Shown here: piece by piece, positions 52,790-62,332 of the stretch
How positions within the stretch are numbered: position 1 is the stretch's first letter
How the letters are laid out: each line of letters opens with the position of its first letter
NCBI GenBank assembly: GCA_017383485.1
Contig: JAFNXM010000036.1
Coordinates: 124,001-188,000, forward strand
Direction: 5' to 3'
Source of the DNA: Bacteroidaceae bacterium
GTDB taxonomy: Bacteria > Bacteroidota > Bacteroidia > Bacteroidales > Bacteroidaceae
DNA length: 64,000 bases
Program-made: the position numbers and the translations under genes
The notes under the pieces: model-generated
What the model saw: the letters and a program-made list of their open reading frames with translations, nothing else
The model's database searches: none
Told to the model about the DNA's origin: nothing

Positions 52790-53812
52790 ATGAAGATAGG
52801 TAACATTGATCTGGGCGAACGTCCCTTGCTTTTAGCCCCGATGGAGGATGTCACAGATATTGGTTTCCGTCTGCTCTGCCGGCAGTTGGGCGCCTCGATG
52901 GTGTATTCAGAGTTCGTAGCCGCCGACGCCTTGGTACGTATGGTCAATAAAAGTCTCGAGAAGTTGACCGTCTGCGACGAAGAGCGCCCCGTGGTGATAC
53001 AGATCTACGGCAAGGACCCCATAGCTGTGCGCGATGCGGCACAGATCGTAGTAGAGCGCGCACGCCCCGACGTGCTGGACATCAACTTCGGTTGTCCCGT
53101 GAAAAAAGTAGCGGGCAAGGGTGCCGGAGCAGGGATGTTGCAGAATGTGCCCCTGATGCTTGAGATCACCCGTGCCGTGGTCGATGCAGTAGACCTGCCC
53201 GTGACCGTCAAGACCCGTTTGGGCTGGGATGATAGCCATAAGATCATCGTGCCCCTGGCTGAGCAACTGCAAGATTGCGGTATCCAAGCCCTCACCATAC
53301 ACGGACGAACCCGAGCACAGATGTATACTGGCGAAGCCGACTGGACACTGATTGGCGAGGTGAAGAACAATCCCCGCATGCACATCCCCATTATTGGTAA
53401 CGGCGATGTCTGTTGTGCCGACGATGCCCGTCGCGGTTTCGAGCAGTATGGTGTAGATGCTGTGATGATCGGACGTGCTACATTCGGTCGCCCATGGATA
53501 TTCAAGGAAATCAGAGATTCTGAAGGATTTTCGCCCATTTCATCGGCAGAAACCCAGTCGGTGATCGATAGCCAATACGCACCATTGACCCCGGACTGGA
53601 TGCTCGATGTGCTCAAGGCACAGGTGCTGCAAAGCGTAGAACGCGCCGGCGAACGTGGCGGAATCCTGCACACACGCCGCCATTTGGCCGCTACACCGCT
53701 ATTTAAGGGTATTCACAATTTCCGACAGACCCGCATCGATATGCTTCGCGCCGAAACTGTCGAGTCACTCTTTGAAATCATGGAACGTGTGCGCGGCATG
53801 TTGCCACGTTGA
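52790..53812 (+). CDS. dusB: tRNA-dihydrouridine synthase (DusB type)
   Basis: 340 residues. FMN TIM barrel: LLLAPMEDVTDIGFRLLCRQ at the N-terminus, NFGCPVKKVAGKGAGAGML with the catalytic Cys (~residues 98-116), VTVKTRLGWDD, LTIHGRTRAQMYTG, and GNGDVCCADDA followed by GVDAVMIGRATFGRPW. It reduces uridines in the tRNA D loop with NADPH. A small hairpin CGGTAAA/TTTACCG lies 30 bases upstream (52740-52760). Confidence 0.95.
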   Translation: MKIGNIDLGERPLLLAPMEDVTDIGFRLLCRQLGASMVYSEFVAADALVRMVNKSLEKLTVCDEERPVVIQIYGKDPIAVRDAAQIVVERARPDVLDINFGCPVKKVAGKGAGAGMLQNVPLMLEITRAVVDAVDLPVTVKTRLGWDDSHKIIVPLAEQLQDCGIQALTIHGRTRAQMYTGEADWTLIGEVKNNPRMHIPIIGNGDVCCADDARRGFEQYGVDAVMIGRATFGRPWIFKEIRDSEGFSPISSAETQSVIDSQYAPLTPDWMLDVLKAQVLQSVERAGERGGILHTRRHLAATPLFKGIHNFRQTRIDMLRAETVESLFEIMERVRGMLPR

Positions 53813-53844
53813 TTTTTTATTGTCAAAAGTATAGAAAAAGAGAC

Positions 53845-53950
53845 CACGAAAAAACCTTGGAAAAATTTCGCGACGTCTCGTTAAAAAAAGGTCTAATGTT
53901 TTTTAAAAAAGGTCTTGGTTTTTTTGAAAAAGGTTAGACCTTTTTTTATA
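53845..53950 (-). repeat. Modular 21-bp intergenic array, locus 9 (A-B-B-B)
   Basis: One A slot in minus orientation (TTTCGCGACGTCTCGTT, CGTT at 53879) followed by three B slots: AAAAAGGTCTAATGTTTTTT (GG 53890), AAAAAGGTCTTGGTTTTTTT (53911), AAAAAGGTTAGACCTTTTT (53932), in exact 21-bp steps. It lies between dusB and the metallophosphoesterase gene, both plus, and ends 40 bases before the latter's start. Confidence 0.9.
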
Positions 53951-53989
53951 CCCATGAAATGCCCTCTCTTTTTAGAACGTAAATATACT

Positions 53990-55075
53990 ATGAAAACACT
54001 CTTTCTGCTCCTTCCGATTGTATATCTGCTCGGCAATGGTTATTTGTTTCTGCGTTCCCTTCAAGCCCTGTCGTTTTTGCCCTTGTGGGGTAAGGTCGTC
54101 TTCGGCCTGTTGTTTTGGATCATAGCCTTTTCGCTATTTGCCGCAATAGGTCTGCGCGAGTTTGCCTTGCCCGATTGGCTCCTGCGCACGCTCCATACCG
54201 CTGGCTCAGTGTGGATGGTCTTTCTGCTCTACGCCGTTTTGCTACTCATCGTAGCCGATGTGGTCAAAAGGTTTGTGCCCACAATGGGCCACTCCCTGTG
54301 GTACGCACTGCCCGTCGCCTGCCTGATATTAGTCTACGGCTACATCAACTACAAGCACCCCCGCGTGGAAGAAATCAAGGTGACCACTACACGCAAGACC
54401 GAGGGGCAACCCCTACGTATTGTGGCCGTCAGCGATGTCCACCTGGGTTACGGCACAGGTGTGTCTGCGCTCCAGAAATACGTCGACCTGATCAATGCAC
54501 AGCAACCCGATGTCGTCCTCATCGCCGGCGATTTGATAGACAATAGTATCCAGCCCCTGATAGGCAAACCCTTTGACAAAGTCCTCGCCCAAATCCATGC
54601 GCCACAAGGCATCTATATGGTGCCCGGCAACCACGAGTATATCTGTGGTGTCAACAATGTGAAGCAATATTTGAAGCAGACCCCTATCACCCTGTTGCAA
54701 GATAGCATCGTGACCCTGCCAGGTGGTATACAATTGCTGGGCCGAGACGACAGGTCCAACAAGCATCGCCAACCCCTTTCGTGGCTGCTCGAACGTACAG
54801 ACCGCAGCCGTCCCGTCATCGTGCTGGACCATCAGCCCTATCACTTAGCCCAAGCCGATTCATTGCAAGTCGATCTGATGATTTGCGGCCACACGCATCG
54901 CGGTCAGGTTTTCCCTCTCAATCTAATGGTCGACCGTATGTACGAGCAGAGTCATGGCTACCGTCAGTGGCCGCATGCACACATCTGGGTATCCAGTGGA
55001 TTGTCGCTTTGGGGGCCGCCCTTCCGCATCGGCACGCATAGCGATTTGGCAGTGATAGAAATCACCGGCGCTTAG
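53990..55075 (+). CDS. Membrane-anchored metallophosphoesterase (YkuE-like)
   Basis: 361 residues with the start at 53990 (MKTLFLLLPIVYLLGNGYLF); the longer frame upstream runs into repeat locus 9 and is rejected. Four hydrophobic segments fill residues ~1-130. The calcineurin-like phosphatase core has all motifs: VSDVHLGYGTG (DxH), LIAGDLIDNSI (GDxxD), VPGNHEYICG (GNHE), VLDHQPYHLA and ICGHTHRGQVFP (GHxH). YkuE relatives are Mn-dependent phosphodiesterases of the cell envelope; the substrate is not decidable. Confidence 0.92.
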   Translation: MKTLFLLLPIVYLLGNGYLFLRSLQALSFLPLWGKVVFGLLFWIIAFSLFAAIGLREFALPDWLLRTLHTAGSVWMVFLLYAVLLLIVADVVKRFVPTMGHSLWYALPVACLILVYGYINYKHPRVEEIKVTTTRKTEGQPLRIVAVSDVHLGYGTGVSALQKYVDLINAQQPDVVLIAGDLIDNSIQPLIGKPFDKVLAQIHAPQGIYMVPGNHEYICGVNNVKQYLKQTPITLLQDSIVTLPGGIQLLGRDDRSNKHRQPLSWLLERTDRSRPVIVLDHQPYHLAQADSLQVDLMICGHTHRGQVFPLNLMVDRMYEQSHGYRQWPHAHIWVSSGLSLWGPPFRIGTHSDLAVIEITGA

Positions 55076-55203
55076 TCCCCAAAGTCACTGTGCTTATGAT
55101 CCATTTTGCTGAAAAAACGCTTTTAGTGACAAAATTTAAGTCCACCACGTACTAAAAATGCTAAAAAAAGCAGGAGAAAAGCAAGTGGCTCAAAATAAAT
55201 CTG

Positions 55204-55211
55204 TAACTTTG
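55204..55211 (+). promoter_or_regulatory. -7 element of pnp
   Basis: TAACTTTG, exact TAnnTTTG; no TTTG at -33. Leader about 40 bases to the ATG at 55256. Confidence 0.6.
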
Positions 55212-55255
55212 TGCGATTTATAGAAGTATTTCACAATTTTTTAAGTAAAAATAAG

Positions 55256-57466
55256 ATGAACGTTATTACAAAGACCGTCTCGTTGCCTGATGGACGCACC
55301 ATCAGTATTGAGACTGGAAAACTTGCTAAGCAAGCTGATGGATCCGTAATGTTGCGTATGAACAACACCATGTTGCTCGCAACAGTTTGTGGGGCAAAAG
55401 ATGCAAATCCCGGCACTGACTTCATGCCCCTTCAGTGCGACTACAAAGAAAAGTACTCTGCAGCAGGCCGCTTCCCTGGTGGTTTCACAAAGCGCGAAGG
55501 CCGTGCTTCAGATTATGAAATATTGACTTCACGTCTCGTGGACCGCGCTTTGCGTCCCCTCTTCCCCAGCGATTATCACGCTGAGGTGTACGTGAACATC
55601 ACCCTCTTCTCTGCCGACGGTGTAGATATGCCCGACGCACTCGCTGGTTTCGCTGCAAGTGCTGCTTTGGCATGTTCAGATATCCCCTTCGACGGCCCAA
55701 TCTCTGAAGTACGTGTGGCGCGCATCAATGGCGAATATGTAGTGAACCCTACATTCGAACAATTGGAAGGCGCAGACATGGACCTCATGGTGGCTGCAAC
55801 AATGGACAACATCATGATGGTGGAAGGCGAAATGAACGAAGTGCCCGAAAGCGCTCTGCTCGAAGCCCTCAAGGTGGCTCACGAAGCTATCAAGCCTATG
55901 TGCCAATTGCAAATCGACCTGATGAAGGAATTGGGCACTGACGTGAAGCGTGAATACTGCCACGAAGTGAACGACGAAGAATTGCGCGAACAAGTGAAGA
56001 AGGAATGCTACGACTCATGCTATGCTATCACTAAGCAAGGACTCGAAAAGCACGCACGTCTCGAAGCATTCGAAGCTGTACGCGAAAACTTCAAGGAAGC
56101 TTATGCTGCTGCTCATGCTGATATGGCTGCTGAAGAATTGGACGAAAAGAACGGTTTGATCGACAAATACTACCATGACGTAGAAAAGGACGCTATGCGT
56201 CGTTGCATCCTGGACGAAGGTATTCGTCTCGATGGCCGCCAAACTACCGACATCCGTCCTATCTGGTGCGAAGTATCACCTCTGCCCATCCCCCACGGTT
56301 CAAGTATCTTCACACGTGGTGAGACTCAAAGCCTCTCAACCGCTACATTGGGTACAAAGTTGGACGAAAAGATGGTAGACGACGTATTGGACAAGAGCTA
56401 CATGAAGTTCTTGTTGCACTACAACTTCCCTCCATTCTCTACAGGTGAAGCTCGTGCGTCACGCGGCGTAGGTCGTCGTGAAATCGGTCACGGTCACTTG
56501 GCATGGCGCGGTCTGAAGGGTCAAATCCCCGCCGACTTCCCCTACACAGTACGCGTGGTGAGCGATATCCTCGAATCAAACGGTTCGTCATCTATGGCAA
56601 CAGTTTGTGCTGGTACTTTGGCGTTGATGGACGCTGGTGTGCCCATCGCAGCTCCCGTCAGCGGTATCGCAATGGGTCTGATCAAGAATCCAGGAGAAGA
56701 CAAGTATGCAGTGCTTTCTGACATCCTCGGCGACGAAGACCACTTGGGCGATATGGACTTCAAGACCACTGGTACATTGAAGGGCCTCACCGCTACACAA
56801 ATGGACATCAAGTGCGATGGCCTCTCTTACGAAATCCTCGAAAAGGCTTTGGCACAAGCTAAGGCTGGTCGCGAACATATCCTGGGCGAAATGATGAAGA
56901 CACTGAGCGAACCTCGCGCAGACTTCAAACCTCATGTACCACGCATCGAAGCTATGGAAATTCCTAAGGAATTCATCGGTGCAGTGATTGGCCCTGGTGG
57001 TAAAATCATCCAAGGTATGCAGGAAGAAACTGGTGCTACTATCACTATCGACGAAGAAGATGGCGTAGGCAAGATCCAGGTGTGCGGTGCAAACAAGGCT
57101 ATCATCGATGCTGCTATCGCTAAGATTCGTGCTATCGTGGCAATCCCCGAAGTGGGCGAAGTGTACGATGCTAAGGTCGTAAGCATCATGCCTTACGGTT
57201 GCTTCGTTGAATTCATGCCAGGCAAGGAAGGTTTGCTCCACATCAGCGAAATCGCTTGGAAGCGCCTCGAATCAGTGGAAGAAGCTGGTCTGAAGGAAGG
57301 TGACACTATCAGCGTGAAGTTGCTCGAAATCGACGAAAAGACTGGTAAGTTCCGCCTCTCACACAAAGTGCTCGAAGAAAAACCTGAAGGATGGGAAGAC
57401 CGCCCAGCACGCCGTCCCCGTCGCGAAGGCGAAGGTCGTCCAGCACGTCGTGAAAACAAAGAGTAA
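55256..57466 (+). CDS. pnp: Polynucleotide phosphorylase
   Basis: 736 residues with the start at 55256 ([19 protein letters not shown]); an upstream in-frame ATG overlaps the -7 box. Two RNase PH cores: first with [18 protein letters not shown] and [13 protein letters not shown], second with [32 protein letters not shown] and the [15 protein letters not shown] segment carrying catalytic Asp. Then KH ([17 protein letters not shown]) and S1 ([20 protein letters not shown]) domains, and a short basic tail ([14 protein letters not shown]). It degrades RNA 3' to 5' with phosphate. Strong codon bias implies high expression. Two tandem terminators follow. Confidence 0.97.
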   Translation: MNVITKTVSLPDGRTISIETGKLAKQADGSVMLRMNNTMLLATVCGAKDANPGTDFMPLQCDYKEKYSAAGRFPGGFTKREGRASDYEILTSRLVDRALRPLFPSDYHAEVYVNITLFSADGVDMPDALAGFAASAALACSDIPFDGPISEVRVARINGEYVVNPTFEQLEGADMDLMVAATMDNIMMVEGEMNEVPESALLEALKVAHEAIKPMCQLQIDLMKELGTDVKREYCHEVNDEELREQVKKECYDSCYAITKQGLEKHARLEAFEAVRENFKEAYAAAHADMAAEELDEKNGLIDKYYHDVEKDAMRRCILDEGIRLDGRQTTDIRPIWCEVSPLPIPHGSSIFTRGETQSLSTATLGTKLDEKMVDDVLDKSYMKFLLHYNFPPFSTGEARASRGVGRREIGHGHLAWRGLKGQIPADFPYTVRVVSDILESNGSSSMATVCAGTLALMDAGVPIAAPVSGIAMGLIKNPGEDKYAVLSDILGDEDHLGDMDFKTTGTLKGLTATQMDIKCDGLSYEILEKALAQAKAGREHILGEMMKTLSEPRADFKPHVPRIEAMEIPKEFIGAVIGPGGKIIQGMQEETGATITIDEEDGVGKIQVCGANKAIIDAAIAKIRAIVAIPEVGEVYDAKVVSIMPYGCFVEFMPGKEGLLHISEIAWKRLESVEEAGLKEGDTISVKLLEIDEKTGKFRLSHKVLEEKPEGWEDRPARRPRREGEGRPARRENKE

Positions 57467-57489
57467 TTAGGTCATAACCTGATATAGTC

Positions 57490-57530
57490 AAAGGTCTTGA
57501 AGACGGATTCCTTCCCCTTCAAGACCTTTT
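57490..57530 (+). terminator. Terminator 1 after pnp
   Basis: AAAGGTCTTGAAG and CTTCAAGACCTTTT form a perfect 13-bp stem with a 14-base loop, ending in a short T run; 23 bases after the stop. Confidence 0.88.
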
Positions 57531-57557
57531 CTCGTAAGTAATTGTGATGCATAAGTG

Positions 57558-57598
57558 AAAAGCGTGCCCAATGCTAAATGTAGGGGGTACGCTTTTTT
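57558..57598 (+). terminator. Terminator 2 after pnp
   Basis: AAAGCGTGCCC and GGGGGTACGCTTT form an imperfect stem, followed by seven Ts. No gene or promoter is seen between the two, so this is a back-up terminator. Confidence 0.7.
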
Positions 57599-58039
57599 TG
57601 CTTATATATTATATATGTATATAGATGTGATGTGGCATAGAAGCGAGGATTCCTTTTGCCGCTTTGAATATAGGCATTCGTCTTGTCAAAAGGTGCTGCC
57701 TTTTGATACTGCTAAGAAAAAAACAAAAAACTTACTATCGCTTAAGCTGCCAGTATCTATTGGGCGACTGGCATGCTTTTGAAATATTAAAAAAATCTGT
57801 TAAGCGCAATTAAGATGAAGACGCCCTGGCCCATGTATTATCTTTGCACTTGAAATGAGATGGCCGATAAGGTAGATTGAAAAGTCAATCATTGTCCGCA
57901 TACTCCTTTCGCGCTCTTTGACTTGTTGTACACAAATTTTAATTTGGAATATAGGAAGGTTGGCCTGTGTGTGCAGATATTAGACTTATATAATATTAGT
58001 ATGAAATATTATTGCTTCTTGTGCCTCCCTGTATACGCC
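57599..58039. other. Gene-free stretch between pnp and the M16 peptidase gene
   Basis: AT-rich. A plus-strand TATCTTTG (57839-57846) matches the -7 consensus but has no -33 partner and no open frame after it; it would drive antisense RNA into the 3' end of the M16 gene. An open frame at 57555-57782 crosses a terminator and matches nothing. I see no other structure. Confidence 0.5.
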
Positions 58040-59389
58040 CTACACTTCTAATCGTGTGCCCTCTGGGGCATAGACCAATAGCATTAAATGTTCGGGACGG
58101 AAAGTGTCGAGCGCTGCTTGATGCAGTTCTTCGGCGGTCAGCTCATTGATAGTCTTGGCTAGTTCGTCCAAATCACGATGAGAGGCATAGCGAGAGTAGG
58201 CACGCCCCAACGCTACGGCATACCCCTCGTGAGCATCGCGGGAGATTCCGATCTGTCCGATGAATTGGCGCTTGGCAGCATTGAGCTGTCGCTCGGTCAT
58301 GGGTTCGCGGAGCAAACGCACCAATTCACGATAGACCAACTTGAGACATTTGCGCACATCCGAAGCGTCGCAACCGAAATAGGTGGTCCATTCGCCGACG
58401 TCAGGGTAGGTGGAGTAGGTGGATTCGACGGTATAGACGAGGCCAGCCTTCTCGCGCAGTTGCATATTCAAGCGTGCATTCATGCCCGGTCCGCCCAATA
58501 TATTGTTGAGCAACATCAAGGCAAAGCGACCCGGATGGCGTCCGCCGTAGGCTTTGGTGCCCAGCACTACATGTGCTTGGTGGGTGTCGCGGTCTACGAG
58601 ACGTCGCGTCGCGGGTTGGAAGTGTGAGAAATCGATAGGGGATACTTTGTCAGAAGATGGATTTTCTATTTCCACTGTCACCTGATTTTCTCCCATTTTA
58701 TCGGCAAATTTGACTTTGTCAGTACAGTCTTCTTCGGCTACATCGAACAAACGACACAAAGTCTTGATCACGGTCTTGAAGGAGACTTGCCCATAGACAT
58801 AAAATACTGCATTCTCGGGTTTGTAGTAGCGTTGAGCAAAGTCAAGCGCATCTGCTGTGGTATATGTACGTAGACGTTCGGCAGACCCCAATATATCTCT
58901 GCCCAAAGGTTCCCCCTGGAACAAATTTTCCTCGAATTCATCGAAGATTATCTCGCTTGGTGAGTCCTGATAACTATCGATTTCATCGCAGATAACTTCG
59001 ACTTCGCGTGTAATCTCTTGTTGTGGATAGGTGCTGTGAAATACGATGTCTGTCAGTAGGTCTGCTGCACGGCGGAAGTCTTGGCGCAGCACTGTGGCAC
59101 AGTATACCGTCTCCTGCTTGTTGGTAAAGGCATTCAGTTCGCCTCCTACGCTCTCCAGTCCGTTGGAGATTTGCCATGAACGTCTCTTCTTCGTCCCTTT
59201 GAACGTCATGTGCTCGATAAAGTGTGCCATACCAGATTCATGAGGCAACTCGTGGCGAGTACCTGCAGCAATGACATAGCCACAGTAGAGCACATCCGAC
59301 GTGGAGGGTTCGTGGATGATGCGCAGGCCGTTGGACAATGTGTATATGGAGTGTGCTTTCATTGGTAGAGGATTTGCAAGAGATTTCAC
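58040..59389 (-). CDS. M16-family zinc metallopeptidase
   Basis: 449 residues, the single-chain ~420-450 residue type. Inverted zinc motif HFIEHMTFKGT (HxxEH, residues ~56-66) and the third ligand Glu in REVEVICDEIDSY ~75 residues on. Substrate-cavity motif LNNILGGPGMNARL and the second (inactive) domain end the protein. The start could be 59389 or Met10 (59362, MKAHSIYTLSNGL, which begins the family similarity). Members degrade peptides or process proteins such as signal fragments. It lies 17 bases downstream of the flippase gene and is probably co-transcribed. Confidence 0.93.
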   Translation of the reverse strand: MKSLANPLPMKAHSIYTLSNGLRIIHEPSTSDVLYCGYVIAAGTRHELPHESGMAHFIEHMTFKGTKKRRSWQISNGLESVGGELNAFTNKQETVYCATVLRQDFRRAADLLTDIVFHSTYPQQEITREVEVICDEIDSYQDSPSEIIFDEFEENLFQGEPLGRDILGSAERLRTYTTADALDFAQRYYKPENAVFYVYGQVSFKTVIKTLCRLFDVAEEDCTDKVKFADKMGENQVTVEIENPSSDKVSPIDFSHFQPATRRLVDRDTHQAHVVLGTKAYGGRHPGRFALMLLNNILGGPGMNARLNMQLREKAGLVYTVESTYSTYPDVGEWTTYFGCDASDVRKCLKLVYRELVRLLREPMTERQLNAAKRQFIGQIGISRDAHEGYAVALGRAYSRYASHRDLDELAKTINELTAEELHQAALDTFRPEHLMLLVYAPEGTRLEV

Positions 59390-59406
59390 ATAGTTTGGTC
59401 TTCTAT

Positions 59407-60876
59407 TCAGTGAGTCTTTCTAAATCTGTCCAGGAAGTTCTCGTGATATAATATATGCGCTACGAAGAGCAATAAGCAAACGGTATTTATCGCCAACTTA
59501 ATACCCATGCTCCACGACTCGGGCTGCTGTGTCATCACAACATAGAATAATATAGTCATGCCCAAGTATACAGCTATTGATCTCAAAGGATAATTGATGG
59601 GGTAGTAGCGTTGGCCAACAAAGTAACTGAGCAGCATCGCCGTACCATAACCTGCTACACCAGCCCAGGCACAGGCTATGTAGCCATACTGAGGTACAAA
59701 GATGATATTGACCGCTATCAGTACGGCGCAACCTATTCCCGAGAACCAGGCGCCCCAGATGGTTTTGTCGATTAGTTTATACCAGAAAGAAAGGTTAAAG
59801 TAAATACCCATCATAATTTCTGCAACCATCACGATAGGTACTACACGCAATCCGGGCCAATATCCTGGGGCAATGATGTGCTTCAAAATATCAAGATATG
59901 CTATTACTGCAAGAAATGCCAGTAGGGTGAAGATGATGAAATACTTCATCGCTTTGGCGTAGGTCTCACGATTGTCTTTGTCTTTCTGCTTGCCAAACAC
60001 AAAAGGTTCGTAGGCGTAGCGAAAGGCTTGGGTAATCATCGCCATAATCATCGCAATTTTTACGCAAGCACCATATATGCCCAATTGAGCGTGGGGAGAT
60101 ACGCCATCCACCGTTTCTGAAATGTGAGGATACAAGATCTTGTCAGCAGTTTGGTTCAAGATGCCAGCTATCCCCAGTACCAAAATGGGCCAAGAATACT
60201 TCCACATCCTGCGAAACAAGGCCTTGTCGAAGGTCCATTTGAACCCAGTGAGTTCTTTCCAGAATAGGAATGTGATGCAACTTGTGCAAAGCAAATTGAT
60301 AGCGAAGATATAGAAGACGTCGCTACCATCTAATGCAAGGAAGTAGATGAGATTGAGCGTGATATTAAGGGTGATGAAAAGCAACTTGAGCGCAGCAAAT
60401 TTCAGCGGTCTACGCTTGTAGCGTAAGTAAGCGAAGGGGATGCATTGGAAGGCATCCAGTGCGACGCACACAACCATCATGGCGATATATTCAGGATGTT
60501 GGGCATATCCCATAGCTACAGAAATCGGTTGAAGCCCCAGCATGATCGCGATGATAAAGAGTAAACCGACACCACCTACAGCTATGAGTGTCGTAGAGTA
60601 GACACGTTCGGGTTGATCTTCTCCTTTGTTGACAAAACGAAAGAAGGCTGTCTCCATACCAAAGGTGAGTAGCACCAGGAGTAGAGCTACATAACTATAC
60701 ACTTCGGTCACGATACCATAGCCGCCGTTCTCTACAGCCAACTTGGCAGTGTATAGTGGTACCAACAAGTAGTTGAGGAAGCGTCCCACAATACTGCTCA
60801 TACCGTAGATGACGGTGTCTTTCATCAATGCGCCGAGACCGCCGCCCGAGAGTTTGTTTTTTTGCTTTGAAGCCAT
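59407..60876 (-). CDS. Polysaccharide flippase (MOP/Wzx-like)
   Basis: 489 residues with about 14 hydrophobic segments. The N-terminus (GALMKDTVIYGMSSIVGRFL, residues ~14-33, then LLVPLYTAKLAVENGGYGIV) matches the polysaccharide transport family of the MOP superfamily. These inner-membrane proteins flip lipid-linked oligosaccharides. There are no glycosyltransferases beside it, which fits a stand-alone core flippase rather than a capsule locus. It lies between the SpmAB gene (59 bases) and the M16 gene (17 bases). Confidence 0.9.
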   Translation of the reverse strand: MASKQKNKLSGGGLGALMKDTVIYGMSSIVGRFLNYLLVPLYTAKLAVENGGYGIVTEVYSYVALLLVLLTFGMETAFFRFVNKGEDQPERVYSTTLIAVGGVGLLFIIAIMLGLQPISVAMGYAQHPEYIAMMVVCVALDAFQCIPFAYLRYKRRPLKFAALKLLFITLNITLNLIYFLALDGSDVFYIFAINLLCTSCITFLFWKELTGFKWTFDKALFRRMWKYSWPILVLGIAGILNQTADKILYPHISETVDGVSPHAQLGIYGACVKIAMIMAMITQAFRYAYEPFVFGKQKDKDNRETYAKAMKYFIIFTLLAFLAVIAYLDILKHIIAPGYWPGLRVVPIVMVAEIMMGIYFNLSFWYKLIDKTIWGAWFSGIGCAVLIAVNIIFVPQYGYIACAWAGVAGYGTAMLLSYFVGQRYYPINYPLRSIAVYLGMTILFYVVMTQQPESWSMGIKLAINTVCLLLFVAHILYHENFLDRFRKTH

Positions 60877-60935
60877 ATCTGTATAGATTGATGTCTTGTT
60901 GTGATTGAAAATCTAAGTTTATCGCAAGTTATTTC

Positions 60936-62168
60936 CTACGTAAAGAATAAATAGCATACCCCTATGGCAGCGATGATACCTGCTAAATCAGCCAAAAGCC
61001 CACAGGTAACAGCATGGCGCGTGTGGCGAATGCCGACAGAACCAAAGTAAACAGCTAAGATATAAAACGTAGTGTCTGTGGACCCTTGGAAAATACAACT
61101 TAATCTACCTACGAATGAATCTGCACCATACGTTGTCATGGCATCAACCATCATACCGCGTGCACCACTACCACTAAGTGGCTTCATCAGTGCCGTTGGC
61201 ATCGCCCCTGCCCATTCTGCATCACATCCGGTCAGACCTATTAACCATTTCAGTCCGTCTATTAGCCAATCCATGGCACCCGATGCGCGGAACACACCGA
61301 TACCGACAAGCATAGCAATGAGATAGGGGATGATGCGAATGGCTGTGTCAAATCCTCCCTTGGCCCCTTCGACGAAGGCTTCGTAGACATTGACTTTCTT
61401 GCGAATCCCTGCTAAAAGGAAAGCCATGATGATGAGGAAGAGTAGGATGTTGGCAATGTTGGTGCTGAGTATTTCTACCTCGGCGCTACTGAGTTGATGA
61501 AAGCCCCAGGCCATTGCAGCTAGGAACACTGAGATACCCCCCAAAGCAAGGAAGATGGTGCGATTAAGCAAGTTGATGCGTTGATAGAGCGACGTTACGA
61601 TGATTCCGACCAAGGTCGAAACGAAAGTGGCTAAAAGGATAGGTAAAAAGACATCTGTCGGTTGTGCGGCATTCTGCTGTGCACGATACACCAGAATGCT
61701 GACCGGTATCAGCGTCAGTCCACTCGTGTTGAGCACCAAAAACATGATCATCGAGTTTGATGCAGTGTCTTTCTTGGGGTTGATTTCTTGTAGTCCCTCC
61801 ATCGCTTTTAGACCGAGCGGTGTTGCTGCATTGTCCAGACCAAGCATGTTGGCAGACAAATTCATAAAAATGTTGCCTACGACAGGGTGATTCTTGGGGA
61901 TTTCAGGGAAGAGTTTTGCAAACAGAGGTCCCAGCAAACGTGCAAGGAAGTTTACCACGCCTCCCTTTTCTCCGATCTTCATTACACCCAACCAAAGCGA
62001 CAGTACACCAGTCAAACCCAAGGAAATCTCGAATGCTGTCTTTGCTGTCGAAAAGGTTGAATCCATAATCGCAGGAAAGACACCTGTGTCTCCCAAGAAA
62101 ATCAATTTGATCAATGCTATGACAAATGCGATAACAAAGAAAGCTATCCAAATATAGTTTAATACCAT
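60936..62168 (-). CDS. Fused SpmA/SpmB nucleoside-recognition (Gate) membrane protein
   Basis: 410 residues. Both halves have the Gate-domain pattern: the first half contains FEISLGLTGVLSLWLGVMKIGE and NLSANMLGLDNAATPLGLKA (SpmA-like), the second FDTAIRIIPYLIAMLVGIGVF and IFQGSTDTTFYILAVYFGSVG (SpmB-like). In Bacillus SpmA and SpmB act in spore core dehydration; in Bacteroidetes the fused form must do something else, perhaps transport of small molecules. Polytopic inner-membrane protein. A -7 box at 62314-62321 gives a ~140-base leader. Confidence 0.9.
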   Translation of the reverse strand: MVLNYIWIAFFVIAFVIALIKLIFLGDTGVFPAIMDSTFSTAKTAFEISLGLTGVLSLWLGVMKIGEKGGVVNFLARLLGPLFAKLFPEIPKNHPVVGNIFMNLSANMLGLDNAATPLGLKAMEGLQEINPKKDTASNSMIMFLVLNTSGLTLIPVSILVYRAQQNAAQPTDVFLPILLATFVSTLVGIIVTSLYQRINLLNRTIFLALGGISVFLAAMAWGFHQLSSAEVEILSTNIANILLFLIIMAFLLAGIRKKVNVYEAFVEGAKGGFDTAIRIIPYLIAMLVGIGVFRASGAMDWLIDGLKWLIGLTGCDAEWAGAMPTALMKPLSGSGARGMMVDAMTTYGADSFVGRLSCIFQGSTDTTFYILAVYFGSVGIRHTRHAVTCGLLADLAGIIAAIGVCYLFFT

Positions 62169-62313
62169 TTATAAAGATGTTTAAGGCTCTTTTATATTCG
62201 CTCTGTGCAAGTGAATAAAACTTCTCGCAAAATTAAGGAAATCCTTGGAGTTGTACAATAAATAGTATGTTTCTTTCTTGCAGAAGCGTAAATTATGCTC
62301 AAGATACTTATTA

Positions 62314-62321
62314 CAAAGATA
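62314..62321 (-). promoter_or_regulatory. -7 element for the SpmAB-flippase-M16 genes
   Basis: TATCTTTG on the minus strand. The -33 position falls in the right arm of the hairpin 62333-62364 (TTTC instead of TTTG, 18 bases upstream). Confidence 0.5.
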
Positions 62322-62332
62322 AGTATACAATA

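Noticed and set aside
43590..53950. B slots as ordinary intrinsic terminators of queG, Nudix and dusB
   Set aside because: The palindromes have almost no loop, occur also between divergent promoters (loci 3, 5, 6) where no terminator is needed, and keep a 21-bp register with A slots. A terminator role at some loci remains possible.
57555..57782. 75-codon plus-strand frame after pnp
   Set aside because: It begins just before and runs through terminator 2 and has no recognisable features.
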